Part shown: positions 25,145 through 33,875 of the stretch, piece by piece
Layout of the letters: each line of letters begins with the position of its first letter
Numbering within the stretch: position 1 is the first letter of the stretch
Source of the DNA: an uncultured Pelagibacteraceae bacterium
GTDB lineage: Bacteria > Pseudomonadota > Alphaproteobacteria > Pelagibacterales > Pelagibacteraceae
Reading direction: 5' to 3'
Assembly (NCBI GenBank): GCA_902597575.1
Contig: CACJYF010000008.1
Coordinates: 1-42,171, forward strand
DNA: 42,171 nt
Program-made: the position numbers and the translations under genes
Notes under the pieces: model-generated
What the model was told of the DNA's origin: nothing
What the model saw: the letters and a program-made list of their open reading frames with translations, nothing else
Databases searched by the model: none

Positions 25145-25960
25145 ATGAGCACTTCAACCAACATACTTGATATTAAAAATATCGAAGTAACATATGATAA
25201 TGTTATTTTAGCTCTACATGATGTTTCATTAAAAGTGCCAAAGGGAAAAGTGGTAGCACTACTTGGAGCAAATGGAGCGGGTAAGAGTACAACATTAAAA
25301 GCGGTTTCAACTATGCTAGCCTCAGAAAGAGGTAAAGTAACAAAAGGTACAATAGAATACGATGGCACCTCAATTGAGAAACAAAATCCTTCACAAATGG
25401 TTGGGCTTGGCATGGTTCAAGTATTAGAGGGCAGAAGATGTTTTGGCCACCTGACTGTAGAAGAAAATATTATTGCTGGGGCATACTCAAGAAAATTATC
25501 AAAAGGTGATATCAATCAAGAATTAGAAAAAATATATACTTATTTCATAAGATTAAAGGAAAGAAGAAAAAGCCAAGCTGCATTTACATCAGGTGGAGAG
25601 CAACAAATGATAGCAGTTGCAAGAGCTATGATGGCAAAACCTAAAATGCTACTTTTAGATGAACCTACAATGGGTTTGGCACCCCAATTAGTAGCAGAGA
25701 TTTTTAACATCGTTAAAGAGCTAAATCAGAAAGAAGGTGTCAGCATTTTACTAGCTGAGCAGAATACCAATGTTGCACTAAAAAATTCAGATTATGGCTA
25801 TATTATTGAAACAGGCAGAGTTATGCTAGATGGTACAGCGCAAAGTTTATTGAGTAATGATCAAGTGAAAGAATTATATTTAGGTATTTCAAAAAAAGGT
25901 AGAAAAAATTTTAGAGATGTACTTAAAGAAGAAAGCTTAACTAAGAAAAAAATTAATTAA
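25145..25960 (+). CDS. ABC transporter ATPase, LivF type
   Basis: 271 residues. Walker A is GANGAGKSTTLKAV (about 40-53), the signature is SGGEQQMIAVARAM, and Walker B is LLLDEPTMGLAPQLV, followed by the switch histidine region replaced by LAEQNTNVAL as in LivF/UrtE proteins. The variant PSQMVGLGMVQVLEGRRCFGHLTVEENI is typical of LivF. It powers uptake with the LivG-like partner that starts 3 bases later. The C-terminus has an added lysine-rich tail of about 20 residues (RKNFRDVLKEESLTKKK). The long hairpin lies upstream and no separate promoter is obvious. Assignment firm; the ligand is unknown. Confidence 0.93.
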   Translation: MSTSTNILDIKNIEVTYDNVILALHDVSLKVPKGKVVALLGANGAGKSTTLKAVSTMLASERGKVTKGTIEYDGTSIEKQNPSQMVGLGMVQVLEGRRCFGHLTVEENIIAGAYSRKLSKGDINQELEKIYTYFIRLKERRKSQAAFTSGGEQQMIAVARAMMAKPKMLLLDEPTMGLAPQLVAEIFNIVKELNQKEGVSILLAEQNTNVALKNSDYGYIIETGRVMLDGTAQSLLSNDQVKELYLGISKKGRKNFRDVLKEESLTKKKIN

Positions 25961-25962
25961 AG

Positions 25963-26757
25963 ATGGCAATTGAGAGAAAATTTAAAATAGGTAAACCAAT
26001 ATTAGAGGTAAAAAATATCTCTCTTTCTTTTGGTGGTGTTAAAGCAATAACTGATACCTCGTTCGATGTACTTGAGCACGAGGTTAGGGCTATAATTGGA
26101 CCCAATGGAGCTGGAAAAAGCTCAATGCTGAATTGTATAAATGGAATTTATAAACCTCAACAAGGAACAGTTTCTTTTAAAGGAAAAGAAATTCCAAATA
26201 TTACTCCCAATCTCATGGCACAAATGGGCCTTTCTAGAACATTTCAAAACTTAGCTCTATTTAAAAGAATGTCAGTTCTAGATAATATTTTAGTAGGACG
26301 AAAGCTTCACACGAAAACAAATTTTCTTGAGGTTGCTTTTCAACTACCTAAAGTTAAAAAAGAGGAGAAGATTAATAGAGAAAGATCTGAAGAAATAATC
26401 AGTTTTTTAGAAATAGAAGATATTAAAGATACACCAGTTGGAAAACTTCCTTACGGATTACAAAAGAAAGTAGAATTAGGTCGTGCTCTTGCAACTGACT
26501 CATCTGTAATTTTACTAGATGAGCCTATGGCTGGAATGAATGTTGAAGAAAAAAGGGACATGTGTAGATTCATTTTAAAAGTAAATGATGAACTCGGCAC
26601 AACTATGGTTCTTATTGAGCATGACATGGGGGTAGTTATGGATATATCTGACAGAGTTGTAGTGCTTGATTATGGTAAAGTTATTGGCGATGGTACGCCT
26701 GATGAAGTAAGATCAAATCAAAAAGTAATAGATGCTTATTTAGGAGTAGAACACTAG
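25963..26757 (+). CDS. ABC transporter ATPase, LivG type
   Basis: 264 residues. It opens with KPILEVKNISLSFGGVKAITDTSFDV, the LivG start, then Walker A GPNGAGKSSMLNCINGIY, MGLSRTFQNLALFKRMSVLDNILVGR (the LivG 'R.FQ...LF..m.v.eN...g' stretch), signature LPYGLQKKVELGRALA and Walker B VILLDEPMAGMNVEE, ending with the switch region LIEHDMGVVMDISDR. It forms the heterodimeric motor with the LivF-like subunit. The genes are 3 bases apart upstream and 9 bases apart downstream. Nothing unusual was noted. Confidence 0.94.
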   Translation: MAIERKFKIGKPILEVKNISLSFGGVKAITDTSFDVLEHEVRAIIGPNGAGKSSMLNCINGIYKPQQGTVSFKGKEIPNITPNLMAQMGLSRTFQNLALFKRMSVLDNILVGRKLHTKTNFLEVAFQLPKVKKEEKINRERSEEIISFLEIEDIKDTPVGKLPYGLQKKVELGRALATDSSVILLDEPMAGMNVEEKRDMCRFILKVNDELGTTMVLIEHDMGVVMDISDRVVVLDYGKVIGDGTPDEVRSNQKVIDAYLGVEH

Positions 26758-26766
26758 GATAAAAAT

Positions 26767-27675
26767 ATGGTTGAAGAATTATTATTTTTTATGGAAGTTT
26801 TAGTTGGCGGTTTGCTTGCCGGAACTATGTACTCATTGGTAGCTTTAGGATTTGTTCTTATTTTTAAAGCTTCAGCGACGTTTAACTTTTCTCAAGGAGC
26901 TATGGTTTTCTTCTCAGTTCTTGCTTTTGTTGGATTCATGCAAGACTTCAATATACCTTTCGTACTTGCATTCATTTTGGCTGCCCTTTTGATGGTAGTA
27001 GTTGGCTTATGCACTGAAAGATTTGTTTTAAGACCTTTAATGAATGCTAGCGAAGATACCGTGTTAATGGCCACAATCGGTTTAGGATATGTTTTAGAAG
27101 GCCTAGCCCAAGCAGCATGGGGAGTAGAAGTAAGAAGATTAGATTTAGGTATAGGAGATTTTCCAGTGCCGTGGATTGCTGATAACTTAAAATTATTTAT
27201 TAGTGCCCTTGATATTACTGCAGGACTTGTTGCAGCTATAATGATTATTGGTTTATTCCTTCTATTCAAATATACAAAAATTGGTCTTGGTTTGAGAGCT
27301 GTTGCAGATGATGCAGGTGCCGCAAGTTCAATAGGAATTCCTTTAAAACATATCATGTTATTAGTTTGGTCTGCTGCTGGAGTTGTGGCATTAGTTGCAG
27401 GATGTATGTGGGGTGCAAGAGCTGGTGTTCAATTTGCTCTTGTTGATTTAGCGTTAAAAGCTTTACCAGTTTTAATTATAGGTGGCTTTTCATCTATTCC
27501 AGGCGCAATTATTGGTGGCTTAATCATTGGTGCAGTAGAGAAAGTTTTAGAAGTATACATTGGACCTTTTTTTGGAGGCGCAATTGAAGGTTGGGCTCCT
27601 TACGTCTTAGCAATATTCTTTTTATTATATAGACCAGAAGGTTTATTTGGAGAAAAAATTATTAGGAGAGTTTAA
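26767..27675 (+). CDS. ABC transporter permease, LivH type
   Basis: 302 residues with about eight membrane helices. MEVLVGGLLAGTMYSLVALGFVLIFKASATFNFSQGAMV is the classical LivH start ('G...G..YaL.AlG..LI...t...NfaqG'). GLGLRAVADDAGAASSIGIPLKHIM is the cytoplasmic EAA-like coupling loop that meets the ATPases. The end AIFFLLYRPEGLFGEKIIRRV is also typical. Together with the LivM-like subunit it forms the membrane channel. Three bases separate it from livM. The 154-residue minus-strand ORF inside it is a shadow. Firm call. Confidence 0.94.
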   Translation: MVEELLFFMEVLVGGLLAGTMYSLVALGFVLIFKASATFNFSQGAMVFFSVLAFVGFMQDFNIPFVLAFILAALLMVVVGLCTERFVLRPLMNASEDTVLMATIGLGYVLEGLAQAAWGVEVRRLDLGIGDFPVPWIADNLKLFISALDITAGLVAAIMIIGLFLLFKYTKIGLGLRAVADDAGAASSIGIPLKHIMLLVWSAAGVVALVAGCMWGARAGVQFALVDLALKALPVLIIGGFSSIPGAIIGGLIIGAVEKVLEVYIGPFFGGAIEGWAPYVLAIFFLLYRPEGLFGEKIIRRV

Positions 27676-27678
27676 TTT

Positions 27679-28752
27679 ATGATGAAACCAGTATTTATGA
27701 CTTATACAAAAAATGACCTAATTAACTTAGCTGTTTGTATGGTTCTGAGTGTATTAGTAATACCATCATTTATTACAACAGAATATTGGTACACTTCCAT
27801 ATTAATACCTTGGCTTTGCTTAGCTCTAGCTACAATCGGACAGCAAATAGTTATGGGTTACACAGGACAATTAGCTTTAGGTGCCGCTGGCTTCATGGCT
27901 GCAGGTGCTTTTGCGATGTTTAACCTTATTTTACGAGTGCCTGATTTAGGTTTTGTCGGTTCATTAATAGTGTCAGGTTTGATTGCTGCCGCTTTTGGAA
28001 TTTTATTTGGTTTACCAAGTCTAAAAGTAAGAGGAATTTATCTGATGGTAGCAACATTGGCCTCACAATTTTTTATTATATGGATGATAGATAAATTTGG
28101 TTGGTTTAAAAACTATGACTCTTCAGGAATTATAACCGCACAAGACATAGTTATCTTAGGAAAACCATTTACAACTCCATTAGCTATGTATTTTGTGTGT
28201 TTAGCTGTTACCACGGTTTTAACTTTGCTAGCGATGAATATGGCTAGAGGTAGTACGGGTAGAAATTGGATGGCAGTTAGAGATATGGATATAGCTGCGG
28301 AGTCGATGGGAGTTTCATTATTAAGAACAAAAGTACAGGCCTTCGCAATTAGTGCGTTTTATTGTGGGGTTGCTGGTGCACTTTTTGCATTTTGTTATTT
28401 AAAATCTTTAGAACCAGTTGCTTTTGATATTAAACTTTCTTTTAAAATATTATTCATGTGTATTTTGGGTGGACTTGGCACAATAAATGGTGCTTTCATA
28501 GGAGCAGCATTTATTTTGCTTTTCCCAGTTCTTCTGAACGCAATTGGTAATAATGTTTTTCATGGTGCTATTGATGCTACAATAATATCTTCAATCGAGC
28601 AGGTAATATTTGGTGGGTTGATGATTATTTTTATGATTTATGAACCTTTGGGAATGGCAAAATTATGGGAAAACATAAAACAAAAATGGAAGACAAAATT
28701 CCCAACTATGAACATTAAAAATTTAACGTCTTCAATCGGTAAAAAATCTTAA
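27679..28752 (+). CDS. ABC transporter permease, LivM type
   Basis: 357 residues, about nine to ten membrane helices. IPWLCLALATIGQQIVMGYTGQLALGAAGFMAAGAF is the LivM hallmark ('lai..lGlnll.GY.GqlSlGhaaF.giGAY'). LRVPDLGFVGSLIVSGLIAAAFGILFGLPSLKVRGIYLMVATLA follows. GRNWMAVRDMDIAAESMGVSLLRTKVQAFAISAFYCGVAGALFAF is the coupling loop and next helix. The C-terminal tail after YEPLGMAKLWENIKQKW is basic and cytoplasmic. Last definite gene of the transporter operon; a possible 27-residue ORF begins 4 bases on. Firm call. Confidence 0.93.
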   Translation: MMKPVFMTYTKNDLINLAVCMVLSVLVIPSFITTEYWYTSILIPWLCLALATIGQQIVMGYTGQLALGAAGFMAAGAFAMFNLILRVPDLGFVGSLIVSGLIAAAFGILFGLPSLKVRGIYLMVATLASQFFIIWMIDKFGWFKNYDSSGIITAQDIVILGKPFTTPLAMYFVCLAVTTVLTLLAMNMARGSTGRNWMAVRDMDIAAESMGVSLLRTKVQAFAISAFYCGVAGALFAFCYLKSLEPVAFDIKLSFKILFMCILGGLGTINGAFIGAAFILLFPVLLNAIGNNVFHGAIDATIISSIEQVIFGGLMIIFMIYEPLGMAKLWENIKQKWKTKFPTMNIKNLTSSIGKKS

Positions 28753-28755
28753 GAA

Positions 28756-28839
28756 GTGGATAAAAAAAAACTAATTTTTGCATTATTAGTTGGTATCATT
28801 ATAGGATTACTTGTAGAAAATAATTTTCTAATTGGTTAA
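28756..28839 (+). CDS. Possible 27-residue membrane peptide after livM
   Basis: A GTG at 28756 opens a short frame reading MDKKKLIFALLVGIIIGLLV followed by ENNFLIG: a lysine-rich start and one membrane helix. Its TAA lies within a TTAA shared with the convergent gpsA stop, the same geometry as three other convergent pairs in the window. It is very short, uses GTG and lacks a convincing ribosome binding site, so it could be chance. Confidence 0.35.
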   Translation: MDKKKLIFALLVGIIIGLLVENNFLIG

Positions 28840-29786
28840 ATTTTTTTATTATACAATATCGTCTTTAGCAAATTGATCATCAAAGGTATCTTTTTTTTAT
28901 TAATTTTTCTTAAAATATAAGGAGCAATTTCTCTAGCCAATTGCTCACCTTCAACTGTATCTTTTGGCATAAACTTTTTTTTAGCTGCAGCAAATGTAAA
29001 ACCTTTACCTAAAAAATCTCCCATTTTACTATTTCTTCCTCCCACAGCACTCACATAGAGATCACCAATTCCAGCAAGACCTAATATAGTTGACTGATCG
29101 CCTTTAAAATATTTAATCAAAAATTTCATCTCATTTATACTTTTTTGAAATAAATCTGATGCAGTATTTAAATTTTGACCTGAGCCTATAACCATTGCAT
29201 AAATATTCTTAATTGCTGAGCAAATTTCTACTCCAATCACATCTCCTGAAAATTCAGTCAGATAATATTTTGTTGATATCTGTTTTCCAATCCATTTAGC
29301 TATTTTGATATTCTTATTTGCTATTACTATGCTTGTCTTATTTTTTCTTGCTAATTCTTTAGCCAGACAAGGTCCTTTTAAAACTGATACATTTGCAACA
29401 TTATAATTATTTTTGAGTAACCCTGAAATAGTTAAGAGTTTTTTTCTTTTTTTGTCATATTTTAGTCCTTTAGTAAGAACTAGTAATGGTGTTTTTATTT
29501 TTAAATCTTTCAACTCTTTTCCAATAAAATCAATTCCAGCAAGACTTAAGGCAATAACAATTAAATCAAATTTTTCCTTTAAAATATCTTTTGAATATTT
29601 TCTATACTGTAACTTTTTTGGAAGATTAAGTTTTAGTGAGGGGTGAAATTTTTGCTTTGACGATAAGTTGTTAATAAAAATTTTATTATATGGTTCTGTA
29701 ATAGTAACTTTATTGTTATTTTCTAAACACGGAACTGAAAAAGCAGAACCCATTGCACCACCACCAATGATTAATATTTTTTTCAT
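28836..29786 (-). CDS. gpsA: Glycerol-3-phosphate dehydrogenase [NAD(P)+]
   Basis: 316 residues. GpsA reduces dihydroxyacetone phosphate to sn-glycerol-3-phosphate for phospholipid synthesis. The NAD(P) site ILIIGGGAMGSAFSVPCLENNNKV is at about 4-27. VLKGPCLAKELARKNKTSIVIA corresponds to the conserved 'lsGPsfA.E'. EICSAIKNIYAMVIGSGQNLN holds the catalytic lysine of 'E..galKNv.Ai..G', followed by GLAGIGDLYVSAVGGRNSKMGDFLGKG, a close match to 'GlaGlGDL..T..s..SRN...G..lg.G'. ATG start, 66-base divergent spacer to the ammonia-lyase-like gene. Single-gene unit by position. Confidence 0.9.
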   Translation of the reverse strand: MKKILIIGGGAMGSAFSVPCLENNNKVTITEPYNKIFINNLSSKQKFHPSLKLNLPKKLQYRKYSKDILKEKFDLIVIALSLAGIDFIGKELKDLKIKTPLLVLTKGLKYDKKRKKLLTISGLLKNNYNVANVSVLKGPCLAKELARKNKTSIVIANKNIKIAKWIGKQISTKYYLTEFSGDVIGVEICSAIKNIYAMVIGSGQNLNTASDLFQKSINEMKFLIKYFKGDQSTILGLAGIGDLYVSAVGGRNSKMGDFLGKGFTFAAAKKKFMPKDTVEGEQLAREIAPYILRKINKKKIPLMINLLKTILYNKKI

Positions 29787-29852
29787 ATAGTTTTTCTTTG
29801 TATAAATATTAATATAGGTTTATTTATAGTTTGAATATAAAAAAAATTTTTA

Positions 29853-30974
29853 ATGCAAAATCTTAAATGGAAATACTCCAAATTCTTAATAAATAAAAAC
29901 TTTCAATTTAGTAGAAACTTTGTCTTAAAATATTTGCCATCAAATTTATTGGTCAATTCTCACAAAAGTATATCTAAATGGAAAGGATATAGTCCAACTC
30001 CATTATTAAAATTGAATAAATTAAATAAAAAACTCCAACTTAAGAATATATTTTATAAAGATGAGTCAAAACGATTTCACTTAAAATCCTTTAAAGCTTT
30101 AGGAGGAGCTTATGCAGTGGAAAAAATTTCAAAAAAAACTAACAGAATAATTGTTTCATCAGCAACCGCCGGTAATCATGGGAGATCAGTTGCATGGGGG
30201 GCAAAAAGAATGAAATTGAAATGTAAAATTTTTGTTAGTCAATACGTAAGTGAAACAAGGGTAAAAGAAATAAAAAAATTTGGTGCTGAAGTAATAAGAG
30301 TAAGAGGAAATTATGAGGCATCATTAAAAGAATGCCAACTACTCTCAAAAAAAAATAACTGGAAAATTGTTCAAGATGTATCTACAAAAAATTATAAGTA
30401 TATTCCTCAATTAACAATGGCAGGATACTCTATTTTAATTAAAGAAATTTCTAATCAAACTAATCAGTATATTACTCATATTTTTCTTCAAGCGGGTGTT
30501 GGTGGTTTGGCTGCAGGTTTGGTTGCTGGAGTAGCAAAATATTTTAAAAAAATTCCAAAAATAATTATCGTTGAACCAGATAGAGCCGATTGTGTTCTTC
30601 AAAGTATAAAAAGTAATAAGTTAAAAAAAATAAGAATTAAAAAAGAGAGCATTATGGGTGGTATGTCTTGCAATGAAATGTCTCTTGTGCCTTGGCAAAT
30701 ATTAAAAAAAGCTAGTAATTGTTGTGTCTCAATTTCAGATAAAAATGTAGCTAAAACAGTAGCTGGTTTAAAAGATAAAAAGTTCGGCAAAACTTCAATT
30801 GTAGGTGGTGAATGCGCTACTCCAGGAATTATTGCTTTGATTGGAGTATGCAATAACAAAAAGGCAAGAAAATTGATTAACCTTAATCAAAATTCTAATG
30901 TTTTAGTTATTGGATGCGAAGGTAATGCAGATGTTAAACTCTACAAACAACTGCTATCTAAAGGTAGAAAATAA
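29853..30974 (+). CDS. 2,3-diaminopropionate ammonia-lyase-like PLP enzyme
   Basis: 373 residues of fold type II PLP architecture. YSPTPLLKLNKL, then the PLP lysine loop RFHLKSFKALGGAYAV (Lys in SFKALGG), SSATAGNHGRSVAWGAKRMKLKCKIFV (phosphate-binding Asn loop) and GVGGLAAGLVAGVAKYF. IMGGMSCNEMSLVPWQIL and GGECATPGIIAL match the YgeX/DapAL group rather than threonine dehydratase. The enzyme would turn 2,3-diaminopropionate into pyruvate and ammonia. In the usual family motif 'ATDGNHG' the aspartate, thought to be catalytic for the D-isomer, is alanine here, so substrate range may differ. Five bases separate it from the photolyase gene. Confidence 0.78.
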   Translation: MQNLKWKYSKFLINKNFQFSRNFVLKYLPSNLLVNSHKSISKWKGYSPTPLLKLNKLNKKLQLKNIFYKDESKRFHLKSFKALGGAYAVEKISKKTNRIIVSSATAGNHGRSVAWGAKRMKLKCKIFVSQYVSETRVKEIKKFGAEVIRVRGNYEASLKECQLLSKKNNWKIVQDVSTKNYKYIPQLTMAGYSILIKEISNQTNQYITHIFLQAGVGGLAAGLVAGVAKYFKKIPKIIIVEPDRADCVLQSIKSNKLKKIRIKKESIMGGMSCNEMSLVPWQILKKASNCCVSISDKNVAKTVAGLKDKKFGKTSIVGGECATPGIIALIGVCNNKKARKLINLNQNSNVLVIGCEGNADVKLYKQLLSKGRK

Positions 30975-30979
30975 TTTTT

Positions 30980-32401
30980 ATGACAAAAAACGCGATCACT
31001 TGGATACGAGAGGATTTTAGAATTGAAAATAACCCTGCCCTTTCTTACGCAACCCAAAATCATGAGAGCGTGCTTGCCCTATATATTTACAACAAAAGTG
31101 ACTTTGATGCCAAAAGAGAAGCACAAAAATGGTGGCTTTCAAAATCATTAGAAATCTTTAAGTCTGAATTATCTAAGTTTAAAATTAATCTTCAAATATT
31201 AGCGGGTGATGAGCTAGATATATTTTCAAAGATTAAAAAAAAAGACAATATTTCTATATATTGGAATAAAATTTACGAACCAGACGTAATTGCAAAAGGA
31301 ATAAAAATTAGAGATATTTTTGTTAAAAATCAGATTAATTACAAATATTTTAAAGGAAATATCTTAAATGAGTTTCAAGAAGTAACTAAAAATGATGGAA
31401 CGCCTTTTAAAGTTTTCACCCCTTTTTGGAGAAATGCTGAACAAAGATTTTTAGGATCACTACCAAGTAAAAATTACAGTATTAAAAAAAAAACAAAGTC
31501 ATTGACGTTCTTTAAAGATTGTATAGACCCAAAAGATATTCTTCCAAGAAAAAATTGGTATAAAAAGTTTGAAAAATATTGGAAGGTATCTGAGGAAGAG
31601 TCTAAAAAAATTCTAAAAAATCTAATTGATAGCAAAATTAAAGATTACGGAACTGCAAGAGATTATCCTTCTATCGAAGGTACATCGAAATTATCACCTT
31701 ATATCAAACATGGGCAAATTCATGTAAATACTATTTGGAAAAAGTGTAGTGAGATTAAATCGAAAGGAATTGGTTACAGAAAATATATTAATGAACTAGG
31801 TTGGCGTGAATTTTCACATAGTTTAATCAATTATTTCCCAGAATTTTTAAAAGGAAATTATAGAAAAGAATTTGATAAATTTCCTTGGGTCAAAAATGAA
31901 AAAATTTTAAAAGCTTGGAAATCAGGTATGACGGGTTATCCAATTGTTGATGCTGGGATGAGAGAACTTTATGAAACTGGCTGGATGCATAACCGGATAA
32001 GAATGGTTGTGGGTTCGTTTCTGGTAAAACATCTAAGAATAAATTGGACTGAAGGTGAAAAACATTTTAGAAATTGTTTATTGGATTTCAATAAAGCTAA
32101 TAATGTTGCTCAATGGCAATGGGTTGCTGGTTGTGGAGCGGATGCGGCTCCTTACTTCAGAATCTTCAATCCTATCCTACAGGGAGAAAAATTTGATAAA
32201 GAAGGTGCATATGTTAAAAAATGGGTTCCTGAACTAATTAAAGTTCCAAAAAAATTTATACATAAGCCCTGGGAGATGGAAATAAAATATCAGGAGGCGA
32301 TTAAAACAGTTATAGGAAAAAATTATCCAAAGCCAATAGTTATTCATGAAGAAGCACGTAAAGCTGCACTTGAGGCTTTCCAAACTTTAAAAAAAAATTA
32401 A
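30980..32401 (+). CDS. phrB: Deoxyribodipyrimidine photolyase
   Basis: 473 residues, normal length. The enzyme uses blue light to split cyclobutane pyrimidine dimers. The N-terminal alpha/beta antenna domain begins NAITWIREDFRIENNPALSYA. The C-terminal FAD domain shows TSKLSPYIKHGQIHVNTIW, NELGWREFSHSLINYFPEF, WKSGMTGYPIVDAGMRELYETGWMHNRIRMVVGSFLVKHL and DFNKANNVAQWQWVAGCGADAAPYFRIFNP, the last two being near-perfect class I signatures. The stop shares TTAA with yjbQ. Light repair is expected in a surface-ocean bacterium. A cryptochrome function cannot be excluded, but the residues are those of a photolyase. Confidence 0.93.
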   Translation: MTKNAITWIREDFRIENNPALSYATQNHESVLALYIYNKSDFDAKREAQKWWLSKSLEIFKSELSKFKINLQILAGDELDIFSKIKKKDNISIYWNKIYEPDVIAKGIKIRDIFVKNQINYKYFKGNILNEFQEVTKNDGTPFKVFTPFWRNAEQRFLGSLPSKNYSIKKKTKSLTFFKDCIDPKDILPRKNWYKKFEKYWKVSEEESKKILKNLIDSKIKDYGTARDYPSIEGTSKLSPYIKHGQIHVNTIWKKCSEIKSKGIGYRKYINELGWREFSHSLINYFPEFLKGNYRKEFDKFPWVKNEKILKAWKSGMTGYPIVDAGMRELYETGWMHNRIRMVVGSFLVKHLRINWTEGEKHFRNCLLDFNKANNVAQWQWVAGCGADAAPYFRIFNPILQGEKFDKEGAYVKKWVPELIKVPKKFIHKPWEMEIKYQEAIKTVIGKNYPKPIVIHEEARKAALEAFQTLKKN

Positions 32402-32820
32402 GTCTCACCTAAAAAATGATGAATGATAGATCTTTTTTGAGGATTTATTCTATGTTCAAACAAATAAATTCCTTGCCAAGTTCCAAGTAATAATTTTCCG
32501 TCTTTGATACTTAAAGATATTTGATTATTTGTTATTGATGATTTTATATGTGCAGGCATATCATCTTTACCCTCTGTGGTATGGATATACAATTTATTGT
32601 CCATGGGAACCAAATTATTAAAATAATTAATTAAATCCTTTTGAACATCTGGATCCGCATTTTCTTGTACAATTAATGATGCACTAGTATGCTGAATACT
32701 TAAATTTATCATACCATTTTTAAAATCATTTTTTTTAATCCATTCAATAGTTAGATCAGTAAATTCATATAATTTCTGACCATTAGTATTTATTTTTAAA
32801 TCATAAAATTTTTGTATCAT
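32398..32820 (-). CDS. yjbQ: YjbQ/UPF0047 family protein
   Basis: 140 residues. The family pattern is clear: LYEFTDLTIEWIKKNDFKNGMINLSIQHTSASLIVQENADPDVQKDLINYF, then HTTEGKDDMPAHIKSSITNNQISLSI and GTWQGIYLFEHRINPQKRSIIHHF. The conserved HTSAS, DMPAHIK and GTWQGI..FEHR stretches are all present; thiamin-phosphate-synthase-like activity has been described for some members, but the cellular role is unsettled. It overlaps zapE by 4 bases (ATGA type), so it is co-transcribed with it. Identification of family firm, function not. Confidence 0.9.
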   Translation of the reverse strand: MIQKFYDLKINTNGQKLYEFTDLTIEWIKKNDFKNGMINLSIQHTSASLIVQENADPDVQKDLINYFNNLVPMDNKLYIHTTEGKDDMPAHIKSSITNNQISLSIKDGKLLLGTWQGIYLFEHRINPQKRSIIHHFLGET

Positions 32821-33875
32821 AAATTATATTTCATGGAGGTTAATTGATATAATCTACTAACTGTACGTTTAAATGGTTCCTGTAATGATCTTGAAGAGGT
32901 AAACTTGCTTACATCTTGACTTGCAGTCACAGCTATAGGTAAATTTTTATCATATATAATATCTATTAAAGTTATAAACCTTTGCTGTTGGTTAGAATTA
33001 ATATCGTTAAATTGTGGGATTTTTTCAATAATCATAAATTTTAAATTTTTTACGATTTCTAAATAATCCTCTGCTCCCAAATTTCTATTACAAAGTTCAT
33101 CAAAGTTAAATCTGCAAATCCCCTCATAAAAGTTTTGTATTGTAAAATCTCTCCCCTTAATATTTAAAATCTTAGGTGAGTTTTTTTTTTCTTTTGTAAT
33201 AATTCTAAAAAATTTGTTTATTTTAAAATTGGTTTCCTGATTTAACGGAAAAAAAAATCTTTGTTTTTGATTTTCTTTTGATTTTCGATAATCATCTTCA
33301 ATTCTTAATTCATGATTGATAGCATTTTTTTTCATTATTTCTATAAATGGTAAAAATTGGTCTCTCTGTAATCCATCTTTATACAATTCAGATAATTCAA
33401 TATTTGAGGTTAGTATGATCTTAATATTCTCCTTAAAGATTTCCTCAAATAGCTTTCCTAAAATCATAGCATCTACGATATTAGTAACTTGAAATTCATC
33501 AAAATAAATAAGTGATACTTTTGATTTTAAATCTTTGACAAAGGTACTTACTACATTCTCTTGATTTTTGTCTTTTATAGTGTGGACAAAATTATGAAAC
33601 TCTAACATAAATTCATTAAAGTGAAGTCTTTTCTTATCTTGATTAACTAAATCAAAAAAAAAATTTAAGATCATTGTTTTACCAACACCGACACCACCAT
33701 GAAGATAAAAAGCTTTTTTTAAACCTTTTTTTTTAAAGATTTTAAACAAAGTAGATGTAAAGTTTTGATTAAAATAGTCTTGTAATTTTTTAATTACATT
33801 AACCTGATTATGATTAACTTCTAAATTTTCAGAAACACAATACAGTTTAAATTTTTCCTCAAGGTTTTTTGACAT
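32817..33875 (-). CDS. zapE: AFG1-like ATPase ZapE
   Basis: About 352 residues from the ATG at 33875. Walker A is FYLHGGVGVGKTMILNFFF (about 57-75), with LHFNEFMLEFHNFVH, the Walker B region SLIYFDEFQVTNIVDAMILGKLF, and the sensor strand IKIILTSNIELSELYKDGLQRDQFLPFIEIMK. These are the ordered motifs of AFG1/ZapE, an AAA-like ATPase that acts at the cell division ring in E. coli and in protein quality control in mitochondria. The ORF track starts one codon earlier at TTG; the ATG overlaps the preceding TGA by one base (TGATG). C-terminal RLYQLTSMKY is also typical. Firm family call. Confidence 0.88.
   Translation of the reverse strand: MSKNLEEKFKLYCVSENLEVNHNQVNVIKKLQDYFNQNFTSTLFKIFKKKGLKKAFYLHGGVGVGKTMILNFFFDLVNQDKKRLHFNEFMLEFHNFVHTIKDKNQENVVSTFVKDLKSKVSLIYFDEFQVTNIVDAMILGKLFEEIFKENIKIILTSNIELSELYKDGLQRDQFLPFIEIMKKNAINHELRIEDDYRKSKENQKQRFFFPLNQETNFKINKFFRIITKEKKNSPKILNIKGRDFTIQNFYEGICRFNFDELCNRNLGAEDYLEIVKNLKFMIIEKIPQFNDINSNQQQRFITLIDIIYDKNLPIAVTASQDVSKFTSSRSLQEPFKRTVSRLYQLTSMKYNL

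Noticed and set aside
26892-27356. 154-residue minus-strand ORF
   Set aside because: Antisense shadow of the LivH-type permease; no start context or recognisable domain.
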